A DNA stretch of 64,000 nt from positions 214,876 through 278,875 of the forward strand of contig NZ_RXOF01000007.1 in NCBI RefSeq assembly GCF_003970915.1. The letters are read 5' to 3'. Shown here piece by piece: positions 19,393 to 27,597 of this stretch. The position numbers and the translations under genes are program-made. Numbering within the stretch: the first letter of the stretch is position 1; each line of letters begins with the position of its first letter. Below the pieces are notes generated by a model. That model saw nothing but the letters and a program-made list of their open reading frames with translations, did no database searches and was not told the DNA's origin. The DNA is from Hymenobacter gummosus (GTDB lineage: Bacteria > Bacteroidota > Bacteroidia > Cytophagales > Hymenobacteraceae).

Positions 19393-20937
19393 ATGTTCAG
19401 CCCGCTACCCGTCGTCTCGCCCCACGCCATCATTGTGCCGCCGGCGGCCGAGTTTTCCATCTGGCCCTATCAGCACCGCTTTCAGCGGGCGGCGCAGCTC
19501 ATGGCGGAGGGCATTTTCGACGACCTCGACGCCGAGCTGGCGCCCCACGTCATCCTCATCGGCATTCCGCTGGAGGGCGGCGCGGCCGTGTGCCTGGAGC
19601 CCGAAAGCTGCGGCCTGCCCCCCGAGGCGTTTACCAGCGTCATTGCCCGCGGGCAGTACCTGCGCCGCACCGAGTCGGACAGCTGGCCGGTGCGCGAGGG
19701 AGACACGGCCGAAATCCAGCGCCGGCGCCACGAGTTCAAGGGCATCAAGCTGGCCGTGCAGGAGGTGCTCGACGAGCTGACGCCCCGCAACGGTGCCCGC
19801 CGCTCCTTTGCCGGCTGGCCGGTGCTCATCGGCGACTTTTTCGTGGTGACGGTGCTACAGGTGCGCCGCAAGGCCCTGCGCCACCACCCCGCCCTGCGCC
19901 CCTACCGCTACTACACCGACGGCCGGCCGCTGGCTTCCTCGCTGATTGAGGCGGCCATCGTGCGCTTCAACGAGGAGTGCGTGAAGGCCCTCACGGAGCC
20001 CGAGCCCGGCGCCGGCCTGCTCACCCGCCCCCGCGACACTGACGAGGTGGTGCGCGCCGCCGGCAAGCTGCTGATGGACACGCCCGCCCAGGCCCTGGGC
20101 CTCGACCCGGCCGGCGCCAAGCTCTTCAACGTGCTGAACACGGTGTCGTCCTTGCGCTACGAGGGCACGGCCGGCGTGGGCCAGATGGTGCTGGCCCGCC
20201 GCGGCCACCCCAACGTGCAGGAAATCTTCGCCCTCACCTGTCCCACCCCGCTCAGCGACTACCGCGCCGTGCGCAAGCTGCTGCAGATGTCGACGCCCGA
20301 CGTAAGCCTGCTGGCCGACGGTGAAAACGTGTACGCGCTGGGCCGCATGGTGGGCCAGTACGACGCCACCCGCGAGGATCTGTTCGTCATCAGCTTCCTG
20401 CACCACTACGTGTGGGAGCTGCGCCACGACGGGCAGGTGCTGGTGCGCGCCTCCTACGGCCAGCCCAGCCTGCCCCAGTCGCGCCTGAGCCGCTCGGAGT
20501 TTCGCCGGGGCCTGCGCCACACTTTCGGGGTGGCGGAGCCGGAGAAAGTGGAGCGGCTCTGGGACGTGCTGCTCGAAGCCAGCCGCCAGAAGCACGGCAC
20601 GCTGGTGGTCATTACCACCGAAGCCCTGGCCGAGGCCGACCGCCTGAAGCTGCAGTGCACCCTCATCGAGCCGGTGCCACTGACCCCGCTCATCACCCGC
20701 CTGGTCACCGCCATCGACGGGGCCGTGCTCATCGACCCGGAATCCTACTGCTACTCCATCGGCGTGATTCTCGACGGCACCGCCTCGGGCCGGGGCTCCA
20801 GCACGCGCGGGGCGCGCTACAACTCGGCCCTGCGCTACGTGGAAAGCTCGCCCTACCCCTGCATGGCCATCGTGGTGAGCGAAGACGGCCTGGTCGACAT
20901 CCTGACCAAAGACACGCTGCCCGCCCGGCACGAGTAG
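19393..20937 (+). CDS. diadenylate-cyclase-like (DisA_N/DAC) protein with N-terminal sensor region
   Basis: 514 aa, no signal or membrane segment. From about residue 398 the sequence follows the DAC fold: GTLVVIT strand, IDGAVLIDPE with the DGA motif (D442), a SIGVILDGTA strand, then STRGARYNSALRY, and CMAIVVSEDGLVDI. Canonical c-di-AMP synthases have RHR where this protein has R472-G-A-R475-Y-N. Residues 1-390 form an uncharacterised alpha/beta region that I take to be a sensor module of the kind described for DAC proteins with divergent N-termini (DACNx families; name from memory). The cyclase may be active with altered specificity or be only a nucleotide sensor. Its stop is 10 bp from the convergent WG-repeat gene. 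Confidence 0.75.
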   Translation: MFSPLPVVSPHAIIVPPAAEFSIWPYQHRFQRAAQLMAEGIFDDLDAELAPHVILIGIPLEGGAAVCLEPESCGLPPEAFTSVIARGQYLRRTESDSWPVREGDTAEIQRRRHEFKGIKLAVQEVLDELTPRNGARRSFAGWPVLIGDFFVVTVLQVRRKALRHHPALRPYRYYTDGRPLASSLIEAAIVRFNEECVKALTEPEPGAGLLTRPRDTDEVVRAAGKLLMDTPAQALGLDPAGAKLFNVLNTVSSLRYEGTAGVGQMVLARRGHPNVQEIFALTCPTPLSDYRAVRKLLQMSTPDVSLLADGENVYALGRMVGQYDATREDLFVISFLHHYVWELRHDGQVLVRASYGQPSLPQSRLSRSEFRRGLRHTFGVAEPEKVERLWDVLLEASRQKHGTLVVITTEALAEADRLKLQCTLIEPVPLTPLITRLVTAIDGAVLIDPESYCYSIGVILDGTASGRGSSTRGARYNSALRYVESSPYPCMAIVVSEDGLVDILTKDTLPARHE

Positions 20938-20947
20938 GCCCGCTGGC

Positions 20948-22771
20948 TTAGTTTTCCCAGAGCTGCCGGCCGCCGCGGGTGCGGTAACCCTGCGGGGTGC
21001 GCTCCAGCGCCGGCCGGCTCCAGCCCATAGTCGACCAGTTGTAGGGCCCGACGTCGGCCGGCAGGGTTTCGCCCTGCGCGTGTAGACGAAGCCGCTGCCC
21101 TTTCACCGTCACCACCAGCGCCTCGCCGCGGCTCAGGCCGTACACGGCCCCGCGCCACTGCTCCGGCCGCTTGTCGAAGCAGGGCTCGATAACCGTGCGG
21201 CCCGAGCGGAAACCGATGAGCCCGTAAGCGCCGCGGCGTTTCACGAGCAGCAGCACGCTGTCGGCGGGGGCAGTGACGTAGCTCGGGCCCCGGTCGAAGG
21301 CGTTGAACAGGCTCAGCGGGTCGGCGGCTTCGCCCCGCTCGTGCTGCTCACTCGAGTGGTTGTAGTAGCTCAGCTCGTCGTCCTGGGGCGGCAGCACCCA
21401 GCGGCCCAGCGTGTCGATGATGCCGCAGCGGCCGTGCTGGCGCACCAGGGCGCGGCCCTGCCAGAAGGCGCCGGCCTGCTGAAAGCGGCCCGGAAACGCC
21501 AGCCGCCCGTCGGGGCGCAGGTAGCTGATGGTGGCCGTGTCGGGGTATTCGGCGGTGTCGTAGTTGGAAGTACTCGGCTGCTGCGGACGTGGGGCGGCGC
21601 TGCGGCGGCGCAGCAGCCCGGCGGCATCGGCGGGGCTCAGCGGCTGGGGCGCCAGCGGCACCACAAAGCGGCCCAAGGAGTCGATGACGCCGTAGTGCAG
21701 CGTTTCCTGGCGCGTGGCTACCACCCAGAAGCGGCCGCGGCCGATTGCCCGGATACTCAGAAAGTCGCAGGGCGTCAGCTCCCGGCCTTCGAGCGTCAGC
21801 AGGCCGTAGCGGTGGTTGTATTGGCCGTCTTCCAGCGCCCAGGGCTGGGGCAGCCCGGCAGCGCGACAGGCCTCGTAGTCGGTCCAGTGCTCGGCGGCTC
21901 CGTGGCTGTCGTAAAGCACCAGGCCGGGCGTGAGCGGCTTGAGGGCGTAGTACTGGTAAGCGGTGAGGCGGCGGCCCCGCTCGTCGAACAGCGCCTGCCG
22001 CCCGCCGTACCGGTAGCGGGTGCGGGGCTGCTGGCGCTGGTCGCCGCAGCGGCCCCGCACCCACATCAGGCGCTTGGGCCGCAGCCAGTCGACTTTCCGG
22101 GCGGCAAAGCGGTAGGGCTGCCGCTCGTTAAAGCTGTGCTCCAAACCGTAGCGCCGCCCGTTGCGCAGGCGCCCGGGCACCCGGGGTAGTTGCGGCTCGA
22201 TGGGCCGGACCAGCCGGCGGCCCTGGCTTCGGGGCTCGTCCAGCAGCCGCGGCTGCACCACCAGCAGCTCGGGCTGCCCGCGGTGCCCGGCCCGCTTCAC
22301 CGCCCGGTAGCGGCCCGTCGAGTCGGTCACGATGGCCTGGGCCGCCTCCGCCACCAGCTGTTCGCCGCGGGCGTTGAGCAAGTAGCTGCGGGCGGCGCGC
22401 GGCGGCTGGTTGTGGCTCCGGGCCAGGCTCCACTGCATTTCGTTCTGCCCGTTGCGCAGCTCCCACCACACCATGCCGTAGCGCAGGTGCCACCAGGGCT
22501 GCCTGCCTTCGCCGGTGCGCAGCAGCAGTCCCTGCCCAAACAGCGGGGGCTCCTGCTCGAACTGCGGCTGAATCCAGACGCGGCCGGTGGTGTCGGCGTA
22601 GCCCCAGAGCTGCCCCTTGCGGTAAGGAACCAGGCCCCCGGGCGGCTCGGGCACCACCGGCAGCGCCGTCACGGGGCGCAGGGGCCAGCCGCCGGGCGGG
22701 GGCAGCTCCTGAGCCCGTAGCGTCAGCCCGAGCAGGTGTAGCAGCAATCCGAGGGTAAAGCCTTTAAGCAT
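20948..22771 (-). CDS. exported WG-repeat protein
   Basis: 607 aa with a signal peptide (MLKGFTLGLLLHLLGLTLRAQ). At least five WG/KWG-type repeats are visible: KGQLWGYADTTGRVWIQPQF, HRYGLLTLEGRELTPCDF, LHYGVIDSLGRFVVPL, GRCGIIDTLGRWVLPP and GAYGLIGFRSGRTVIEPCF. WG repeats form beta-propeller-like modules of unknown function, often in exported proteins of Bacteroidota. It follows the MBL hydrolase gene in the same direction after 85 bp. A 7-bp inverted repeat begins at the start codon and extends upstream. Confidence 0.8.
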   Translation of the reverse strand: MLKGFTLGLLLHLLGLTLRAQELPPPGGWPLRPVTALPVVPEPPGGLVPYRKGQLWGYADTTGRVWIQPQFEQEPPLFGQGLLLRTGEGRQPWWHLRYGMVWWELRNGQNEMQWSLARSHNQPPRAARSYLLNARGEQLVAEAAQAIVTDSTGRYRAVKRAGHRGQPELLVVQPRLLDEPRSQGRRLVRPIEPQLPRVPGRLRNGRRYGLEHSFNERQPYRFAARKVDWLRPKRLMWVRGRCGDQRQQPRTRYRYGGRQALFDERGRRLTAYQYYALKPLTPGLVLYDSHGAAEHWTDYEACRAAGLPQPWALEDGQYNHRYGLLTLEGRELTPCDFLSIRAIGRGRFWVVATRQETLHYGVIDSLGRFVVPLAPQPLSPADAAGLLRRRSAAPRPQQPSTSNYDTAEYPDTATISYLRPDGRLAFPGRFQQAGAFWQGRALVRQHGRCGIIDTLGRWVLPPQDDELSYYNHSSEQHERGEAADPLSLFNAFDRGPSYVTAPADSVLLLVKRRGAYGLIGFRSGRTVIEPCFDKRPEQWRGAVYGLSRGEALVVTVKGQRLRLHAQGETLPADVGPYNWSTMGWSRPALERTPQGYRTRGGRQLWEN

Positions 22772-22856
22772 CAGTCTTTCATACTGGAACAGACTGATAA
22801 AGATAACCCGCCGCCGACTTTCGAACCTGTCGGCGACTCATCCCCGGCGGCCGTCT

Positions 22857-23873
22857 TTACGCCGTTACCGCGGCTTTCCGCTCCCACCAGCCCGAAATCA
22901 GCCCGGCCGGCTCCACGGCCGTGGGCACGCCCGGCACGGGCAGCAGCAGCGGAATACCGGCCGCGGCGGCCAGCTGCTGCACCTGCTCCACCGGCTCGCG
23001 CCAGGCGTGGAAGGCCAGGTTGAAGGTGCCCCAGTGAATCGGGAGCAGCACCCGGCCGCGCAGGGCCTGGTGGGCTTGCACGGCGTTTTCGGGCCCCAGG
23101 TGAATGTCAGGCCAATCCTCCCCGTAGGCCCCGACTTCCAGCATGGTCAGATCGAACGGGCCGTACTGCTGGCCGATTTCGGTGTGCCCAGCGAGGAAGG
23201 GCCCGGTGTCGCCGCCGAAGAATACGCGGTGCGCGGGGCCCTGCAGCACGTAAGAGGCCCACAGCGTCTGATTCTGGCCCGTCATGCCCCGGCCGGAGAA
23301 GTGCCGGGCCGGCACGGCCGTCACGCGCAGGCCGGCCACTTCGGCCGCGTCGGTCCAGTCCAGCTCCCGCACCTGCGCCGCCGCGAAGCCGGCAGCGGTG
23401 AAGTAGCGGCCCACGCCCAGCGGGCAGAGCACCGGCACGGTGGGCTGCAGGCGGGCCAGCTGGCGCAGGGTAGCCGGGTCGAGGTGGTCGTAGTGGTCGT
23501 GCGACTGGATGATGAGGTCGAGCGGGGGCAGGTCCTGCAGGGCCAGCGGCACCGGGAAAAACCGCTTGCCGAAGCCAAAGGGCAGCGGCGAGGCGTAGCC
23601 GGCCCACATCGGGTCGGTGAGGATGCGGCGGCCGTCCAGCTCCAGCAGCACGGTGCTGTGGCCCAGCCAGGTCACGCGCAAGTCGGCGGCGGGGCCGGCG
23701 TAAGCGCTGGCGTCGGTGCGGAAGGGCGGCAGCGCCGGCCGGGGCACGCGCTCCTCCGGGCCGCGCAGCAGCCGCCAGACGGTGGCTATAGTATTGCCCT
23801 GCAAGCCGCTGGCGGTGGGTACGGGGTTCTGAAAAGTGGCACCATCACGACGGGCGCGCTGCAACAGGGACAT
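22857..23873 (-). CDS. MBL-fold metallo-hydrolase (NAPE-PLD/UlaG-like)
   Basis: 338 aa from the ATG at 23873. The frame is open up to 24044, but that extension runs into an intergenic repeat and is not protein-like. The metal-binding motif HDHYDHLD has H125, H127, D129 and H130. Other metal ligands lie in ARHFSGRG, FFGGDTG and LLPIHWGTF. The overall layout matches the NAPE-phospholipase-D-like branch of L-ascorbate-6-phosphate-lactonase-type MBL enzymes, common in soil bacteria. The substrate is unknown. No signal peptide is evident. Confidence 0.9.
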   Translation of the reverse strand: MSLLQRARRDGATFQNPVPTASGLQGNTIATVWRLLRGPEERVPRPALPPFRTDASAYAGPAADLRVTWLGHSTVLLELDGRRILTDPMWAGYASPLPFGFGKRFFPVPLALQDLPPLDLIIQSHDHYDHLDPATLRQLARLQPTVPVLCPLGVGRYFTAAGFAAAQVRELDWTDAAEVAGLRVTAVPARHFSGRGMTGQNQTLWASYVLQGPAHRVFFGGDTGPFLAGHTEIGQQYGPFDLTMLEVGAYGEDWPDIHLGPENAVQAHQALRGRVLLPIHWGTFNLAFHAWREPVEQVQQLAAAAGIPLLLPVPGVPTAVEPAGLISGWWERKAAVTA

Positions 23874-23966
23874 AGCGGAGCGGATAACCGGCCGGCAACG
23901 GGCCGCCGGATTTACCGGGGCAGACGCAGGAGGCAGGGAAATACTTTGTGCTGCTGAATAAAGTCC

Positions 23967-24115
23967 GTCATCCTGCACCAACGACAAAAGCGCAGCCACT
24001 AACGCCAGGGCGTTGGTGGCTGCGCTTTTGTCGTTGGTGCTCAACTCAAGTCAGAGCATTGTTGTCAGCGGCGGTGCAGGGTAGGAGGAAGGTCCTTCGC
24101 TGCACTCAGGATGAC
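23967..24115. repeat. intergenic palindromic element, copy B (149 bp)
   Basis: Ends GTCATCCTG and CTCAGGATGAC. The central hairpin has perfect 25-bp arms (23975-23999 with 24016-24040) around a 16-nt spacer. The right half keeps the AGGAAGGTCCTTCG block; the matching left block is deleted, so this copy is internally shortened. It lies between the MBL and DUF4442-like genes. Confidence 0.9.
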
Positions 24116-24141
24116 GTTCTTTTTCTCCGCAACTGCTGATT

Positions 24142-24654
24142 CTAGCGCTTTTTCGCCCGGAACGACCAGGTGATGCGGAACACGGCCACGACGTCGCCGC
24201 TGGCGTCGCGGCCGGTGCTGGTGGCCTGCACGGTGCGGCCTTCGCCGGTGGCGCGGCTTTCGGCCACGGCCTGGGCAATGGCGGCGCCGTCGGGGCACTC
24301 GAAGGCAATGCGCGTAACGGCCTTCTTCACGAAATCGGCCTCCAGGCCCACCACCAGCATGGACACTGGGCTGCCGGTGCTGGTGTGCATCATGGCCAGC
24401 ACGCCGGAGGCCATTTCGGCGGCCATGCTCAGGCAGGCGAAATAGATGCTGCGGAACGGGTTTTGGGTGAGGTACTTGAAGGGCACCGTCACCGTAGCGG
24501 CGGCCAGCGTCAGGCTCTGCACCCGCACCCCGGCCAAGCCCGCGGCGGGCAGTCGAGTAAGCAGAAACAGCCGCTGCTTGAGCGGATTCAGCAGCTGGCG
24601 GCGGAATGCGGCCAGTTGGGGCGTATCGACGGGCGGGGCGGCGGGCGGGTTCAT
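24142..24654 (-). CDS. DUF4442-like hotdog-fold protein
   Basis: 170 aa from the ATG at 24654. A long helix-plus-strand layout (TVTVPFKYLTQNPFRSIYFA, AAEMASGVLAMMHT) and a terminal strand DVVAVFRITWSFRAKKR match the DUF4442 family of hotdog proteins related to acyl-CoA thioesterases. No catalytic acid can be named with certainty. Thioesterase activity is a family-based guess. It is divergent from the small HEAGH gene and is followed by repeat copy B. Confidence 0.75.
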   Translation of the reverse strand: MNPPAAPPVDTPQLAAFRRQLLNPLKQRLFLLTRLPAAGLAGVRVQSLTLAAATVTVPFKYLTQNPFRSIYFACLSMAAEMASGVLAMMHTSTGSPVSMLVVGLEADFVKKAVTRIAFECPDGAAIAQAVAESRATGEGRTVQATSTGRDASGDVVAVFRITWSFRAKKR

Positions 24655-24786
24655 GGCTTCGGGCGGATGAGTGCTGCCGAAGATACGAAGACCCGGCAAT
24701 TAGTCGGCATGCCGAATAGTTACCTAACCTGGTTTGCGCTTACCGCCTTCCTTTGCTTCTTTGCCGCCGTTACTTACCCGCCGACT

Positions 24787-25296
24787 ATGCTGCCCCTATC
24801 CCACCCCGCGCCAACGCCCGCCGATACGGCCCTCACCGACCAGCTCATCCACTTCGTGCGCCGCATCGGCCTGACGGTGCGTGAAGCGCCATTGCCCGCC
24901 GATTCATTCCTGCCCGGCTTGCGCATCGAGGACGGGGCGCTGCTGGTCGACCGGCAGCGGCTGCGCTACCCCGGCGACATCCTGCACGAGGCCGGGCACC
25001 TGGCCGTGGTGCCGGCCAGCGTCCGCGCCGGCCTCGGCCCCAACATTGCCGATTACCGCTCCGCCGATGAGGCGCAGGGCGATGAAATAGCCGCCCAGCT
25101 TTGGAGCTACGCCGCCAGCGTGGCGCTGGAGCTGCCGTCCGCCGTGGTGTTTCACGCCGATGGCTACCACGGCTCCAGCACCTGGTTCGTGGAGAATTAC
25201 CAGCGCGGCCAGTACCCCGGTTTGCCTCTGCTAGCCTGGATGGGCCTGACCACCAACGAGGATTTCCCGCGCATGACGCGCTGGCTGCGGGAGTAG
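24787..25296 (+). CDS. small protein with an HEAGH zinc-protease-like motif
   Basis: 169 aa from the ATG at 24787. An upstream ATG at 24709 would add a hydrophobic segment (LTWFALTAFLCFF) that could be a membrane anchor, so the start is uncertain. The central ILHEAGHLAV fits HExxH, the zinc-binding helix of many metallopeptidases. Downstream GDEIAAQLWSYAASVALELP supplies acidic residues that could give a third ligand. No known protease family is obvious to me. It could equally be an inactive structural relative. Confidence 0.7.
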   Translation: MLPLSHPAPTPADTALTDQLIHFVRRIGLTVREAPLPADSFLPGLRIEDGALLVDRQRLRYPGDILHEAGHLAVVPASVRAGLGPNIADYRSADEAQGDEIAAQLWSYAASVALELPSAVVFHADGYHGSSTWFVENYQRGQYPGLPLLAWMGLTTNEDFPRMTRWLRE

Positions 25297-25298
25297 GA

Positions 25299-25322
25299 GA
25301 TTAGGTGATTAGGTGATTAGGT
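25299..25322. repeat. three tandem copies of GATTAGGT
   Basis: Perfect 8-bp units starting three bases after the HEAGH gene stop and ending just before repeat copy C. Confidence 0.85.
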
Positions 25323-25329
25323 GATGAAC

Positions 25330-25547
25330 GTCATCCTGAGCGCAGCGAAGGACCTTCCTCCTACCCTGCACCGACGCTGATACCAACGTGCAGGTGCTTT
25401 TTCGGTAGAACGACAAAAGCGCAGCCACTAACGCCAGGGCGTCGGTGGCTGCGCTTTTTACTACCCGCTGTGAAATAGCATCCGCACATTGGCATCAGCG
25501 GCGGTGCGGGCCGCGAGGAAGGTCCTTCGGCGTTGCCTCAGGATGAC
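25330..25547. repeat. intergenic palindromic element, copy C (218 bp, most complete)
   Basis: GTCATCCTGAGCGCAGCGAAGG and further blocks at the left are mirrored by CCTTCG, GCCTCAGGATGAC at the right. Central arms AAAAGCGCAGCCAC (25415-25428) pair with GTGGCTGCGCTTTT (25445-25458). It lies between convergent genes and could also stop transcription. Confidence 0.9.
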
Positions 25548-25562
25548 AGGCTTTTTCCTCGC

Positions 25563-27548
25563 CTACGCCCCTTTTTCCAGCACCAGCACTACTTTATTGA
25601 AGTTGGCGGAGGCGTTGATGACGTTGCGGAAGGCTTCGAAGTCCTTTTTCGGCCAGTATATCTGGTTGTAGCTTTCCTCGATTTGTACCGTCACTTTGCG
25701 CCCTTGCTGCTGGTAGCCGGAGTGGAAGTAGTACACCGGCTTGTCGGCGGGGCCGGCATCGGCTTTGATGTTGAGGTCGGCCAGGTTGCGGATGCGGTAG
25801 CCCTCGGGAATGTCGAAGGTGATGGTGCGGTTGAAGCGGTGGTTGTAGCTGTTTTCCACGTCCAGCTTGCGCTCCTCCTGCTGGTACAGGGACGACTGCG
25901 GCCCGATCAGCTCCCCGACTTTGAACAGGTACTTGGGCCCGGCGCGGTCGAGCACGGCGGCCGACTCCACGGTGGCGGCAATGGTGAAGGGGTGCTGCAG
26001 GGCGTTGCGGCCCGCCTCGCCGTTTTTCACGTCCAGGCTCTTAAACGTGGCGTCGGGCACCGAGCTTTTCACCAGTGCCTGCAGGGCCTCGGTGCGCTTG
26101 TCGGCGGGCAGCAGCGGGAAGAAGGGCTGAATGGCCTGGGCCTGGTAGCCGCCCATCAGGTGCGTGAGGGCCACGGTGGCCTTGTCCAGCGCCGGCGCGA
26201 AGGTCACGCTGATGTCCAGGTCGCTGGGGCTGAGGTCGGCGGCCAGGGCGGGCACCTCGCGCACCGTACCCACGGCCGACTCGGCCGCGCCCAGCTGCAC
26301 CAGCTTCACCGACAACGCCTTGCTGGCCGTCCACTCGGCCGGAATCATGCCGTAGCGGTAGTCGGGGCGGCCGGGGGCCAGGTACTGCTTGGTGGTGGGG
26401 AAGTAGAAGGCGTAGTGGTCGAGCTGGTTCCAGGTGTCGAACTCGGCGTCGAAGGGCACCTCGCTGCGGTCCGACACCACCACTACCTCGTGCAGAATGT
26501 CGTGGGCGCGCAGCAGGCCGGCCAGCAGGCGGGCCATGCCCAGCTCCGAGGCCGTGCGGGTGCCCACCACCTGCGCCACCTGGTAGCTGCCCCCGCCCAC
26601 GTTGATGGTCGACTTCACTGCTTGCTCCAGGGCCCGAATCTGCTCCTCCACCGGCAGGGAAGCCGCCACGCCGAGCTGTTTGTCGAACTTCTCCACGGCC
26701 TTTTTCTCGTCCTTGCTCAGCTCCCACACCTGCTGGTACACCAGCTGGCTGGCGTCGTTCCAAGTGAAGAGGCGGGTGCGGCCGCGCTGGGCCGAGTAGG
26801 CCAGCTTGAACTCCACCCGCATGCGCTGGGCGGCGGTGTGGGCAAAAGCTTCGTCGCGCAGGGCGGGCACGTCGGTGAGCTGCACGCGCAGGCGGCGCTT
26901 GCTGCCGCTCAGCGTGTCGACTTTGGCTTCGGGGCCGTGGTAGGTGCGCGCCTCATAAGTGACGCTGCGCGGGGCAATCAGCTCGAAATCCACGTCGTGG
27001 GCCGGCACGGTGTTCTGCAGCCACTCGCGGCCGAAGTAGTCGGCGCCCGATACGCGGGCGTACACGTACTCCACCTCGCTGCCCTTTTCCACGCCCTCCA
27101 GCGCGATGATGCGGTAGTTGCGCGGGCTGCCGTCGCCGTCCTTCAGCTCCTTCATGTCCTTTTCGGCCACTTCCACCACTTGCCCGCGCGGGCTGATGGT
27201 GCGGGCCCGCAGCTGCACCACCTCGCCCTCGATGGGCAGGTAAATCTTGTTGTACCGCTCGATGCCGTCGTCGGTATTGACGCGGATGATGCGGTGCTCC
27301 ACGGTGTAGGTGACGGGCCGCTCCCCGGCGTAAGCGTACTCGTGGGCGGTGAAGTCGCGCAGGATAACGGCCGGCTGGCTTTCGTCGGCGGCCGTGATGG
27401 GCAGGCGCGCCTTGCGCTCCGGCCACTTGTAGTCGGCGTACGTGAGGTCGGCGGGCAGCTTGGTTTTGGCGCCCGTTTTTTGCGCCAGCGCGGGCAGCGC
27501 GGCGGCCGAGAGCAGCGCGGCCCCGAGCAGGGTAAATTGTCTAATCAT
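25563..27548 (-). CDS. exported DUF3857 protein with degenerate transglutaminase region
   Basis: 661 aa from the ATG at 27548, with a signal peptide ending ALAQ. The N-terminal third is DUF3857 (TYTVEHRIIRVNTDDGIERY, YNKIYLPIEGEVVQLRART). The middle aligns with a transglutaminase-like domain by position (RTASELGMARLLAGLLRAHD), but the catalytic cysteine expected there is missing. The C-terminal part is beta-rich. It follows the related gene at 27593-29572 in the same direction. The role is unknown; such pairs are common in Bacteroidota envelopes. Confidence 0.85.
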   Translation of the reverse strand: MIRQFTLLGAALLSAAALPALAQKTGAKTKLPADLTYADYKWPERKARLPITAADESQPAVILRDFTAHEYAYAGERPVTYTVEHRIIRVNTDDGIERYNKIYLPIEGEVVQLRARTISPRGQVVEVAEKDMKELKDGDGSPRNYRIIALEGVEKGSEVEYVYARVSGADYFGREWLQNTVPAHDVDFELIAPRSVTYEARTYHGPEAKVDTLSGSKRRLRVQLTDVPALRDEAFAHTAAQRMRVEFKLAYSAQRGRTRLFTWNDASQLVYQQVWELSKDEKKAVEKFDKQLGVAASLPVEEQIRALEQAVKSTINVGGGSYQVAQVVGTRTASELGMARLLAGLLRAHDILHEVVVVSDRSEVPFDAEFDTWNQLDHYAFYFPTTKQYLAPGRPDYRYGMIPAEWTASKALSVKLVQLGAAESAVGTVREVPALAADLSPSDLDISVTFAPALDKATVALTHLMGGYQAQAIQPFFPLLPADKRTEALQALVKSSVPDATFKSLDVKNGEAGRNALQHPFTIAATVESAAVLDRAGPKYLFKVGELIGPQSSLYQQEERKLDVENSYNHRFNRTITFDIPEGYRIRNLADLNIKADAGPADKPVYYFHSGYQQQGRKVTVQIEESYNQIYWPKKDFEAFRNVINASANFNKVVLVLEKGA

Positions 27549-27568
27549 ACGCGGGAAAGCGGAGCACA

Positions 27569-27597
27569 TGTAGCGCGAAGTTGTACTTCGCGCTACA
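27569..27597. repeat. perfect hairpin with TTGTA loop
   Basis: TGTAGCGCGAAG and CTTCGCGCTACA (12 bp) around TTGTA. The stop codon of the upstream DUF3857 gene (27593-27595) lies inside the stem. A different hairpin with the same five-base loop occurs at 53216-53244. Confidence 0.85.

Noticed and set aside
23874-24044. N-terminal extension of the MBL hydrolase frame
   Set aside because: It reads through the palindromic element and is not protein-like; the internal ATG at 23873 precedes the conserved domain.
25299-25322. GATTAGGT tandem repeat as a possible CRISPR or telomere-like array
   Set aside because: Only three 8-bp units with no spacers. Too short to mean more than a local slippage repeat.
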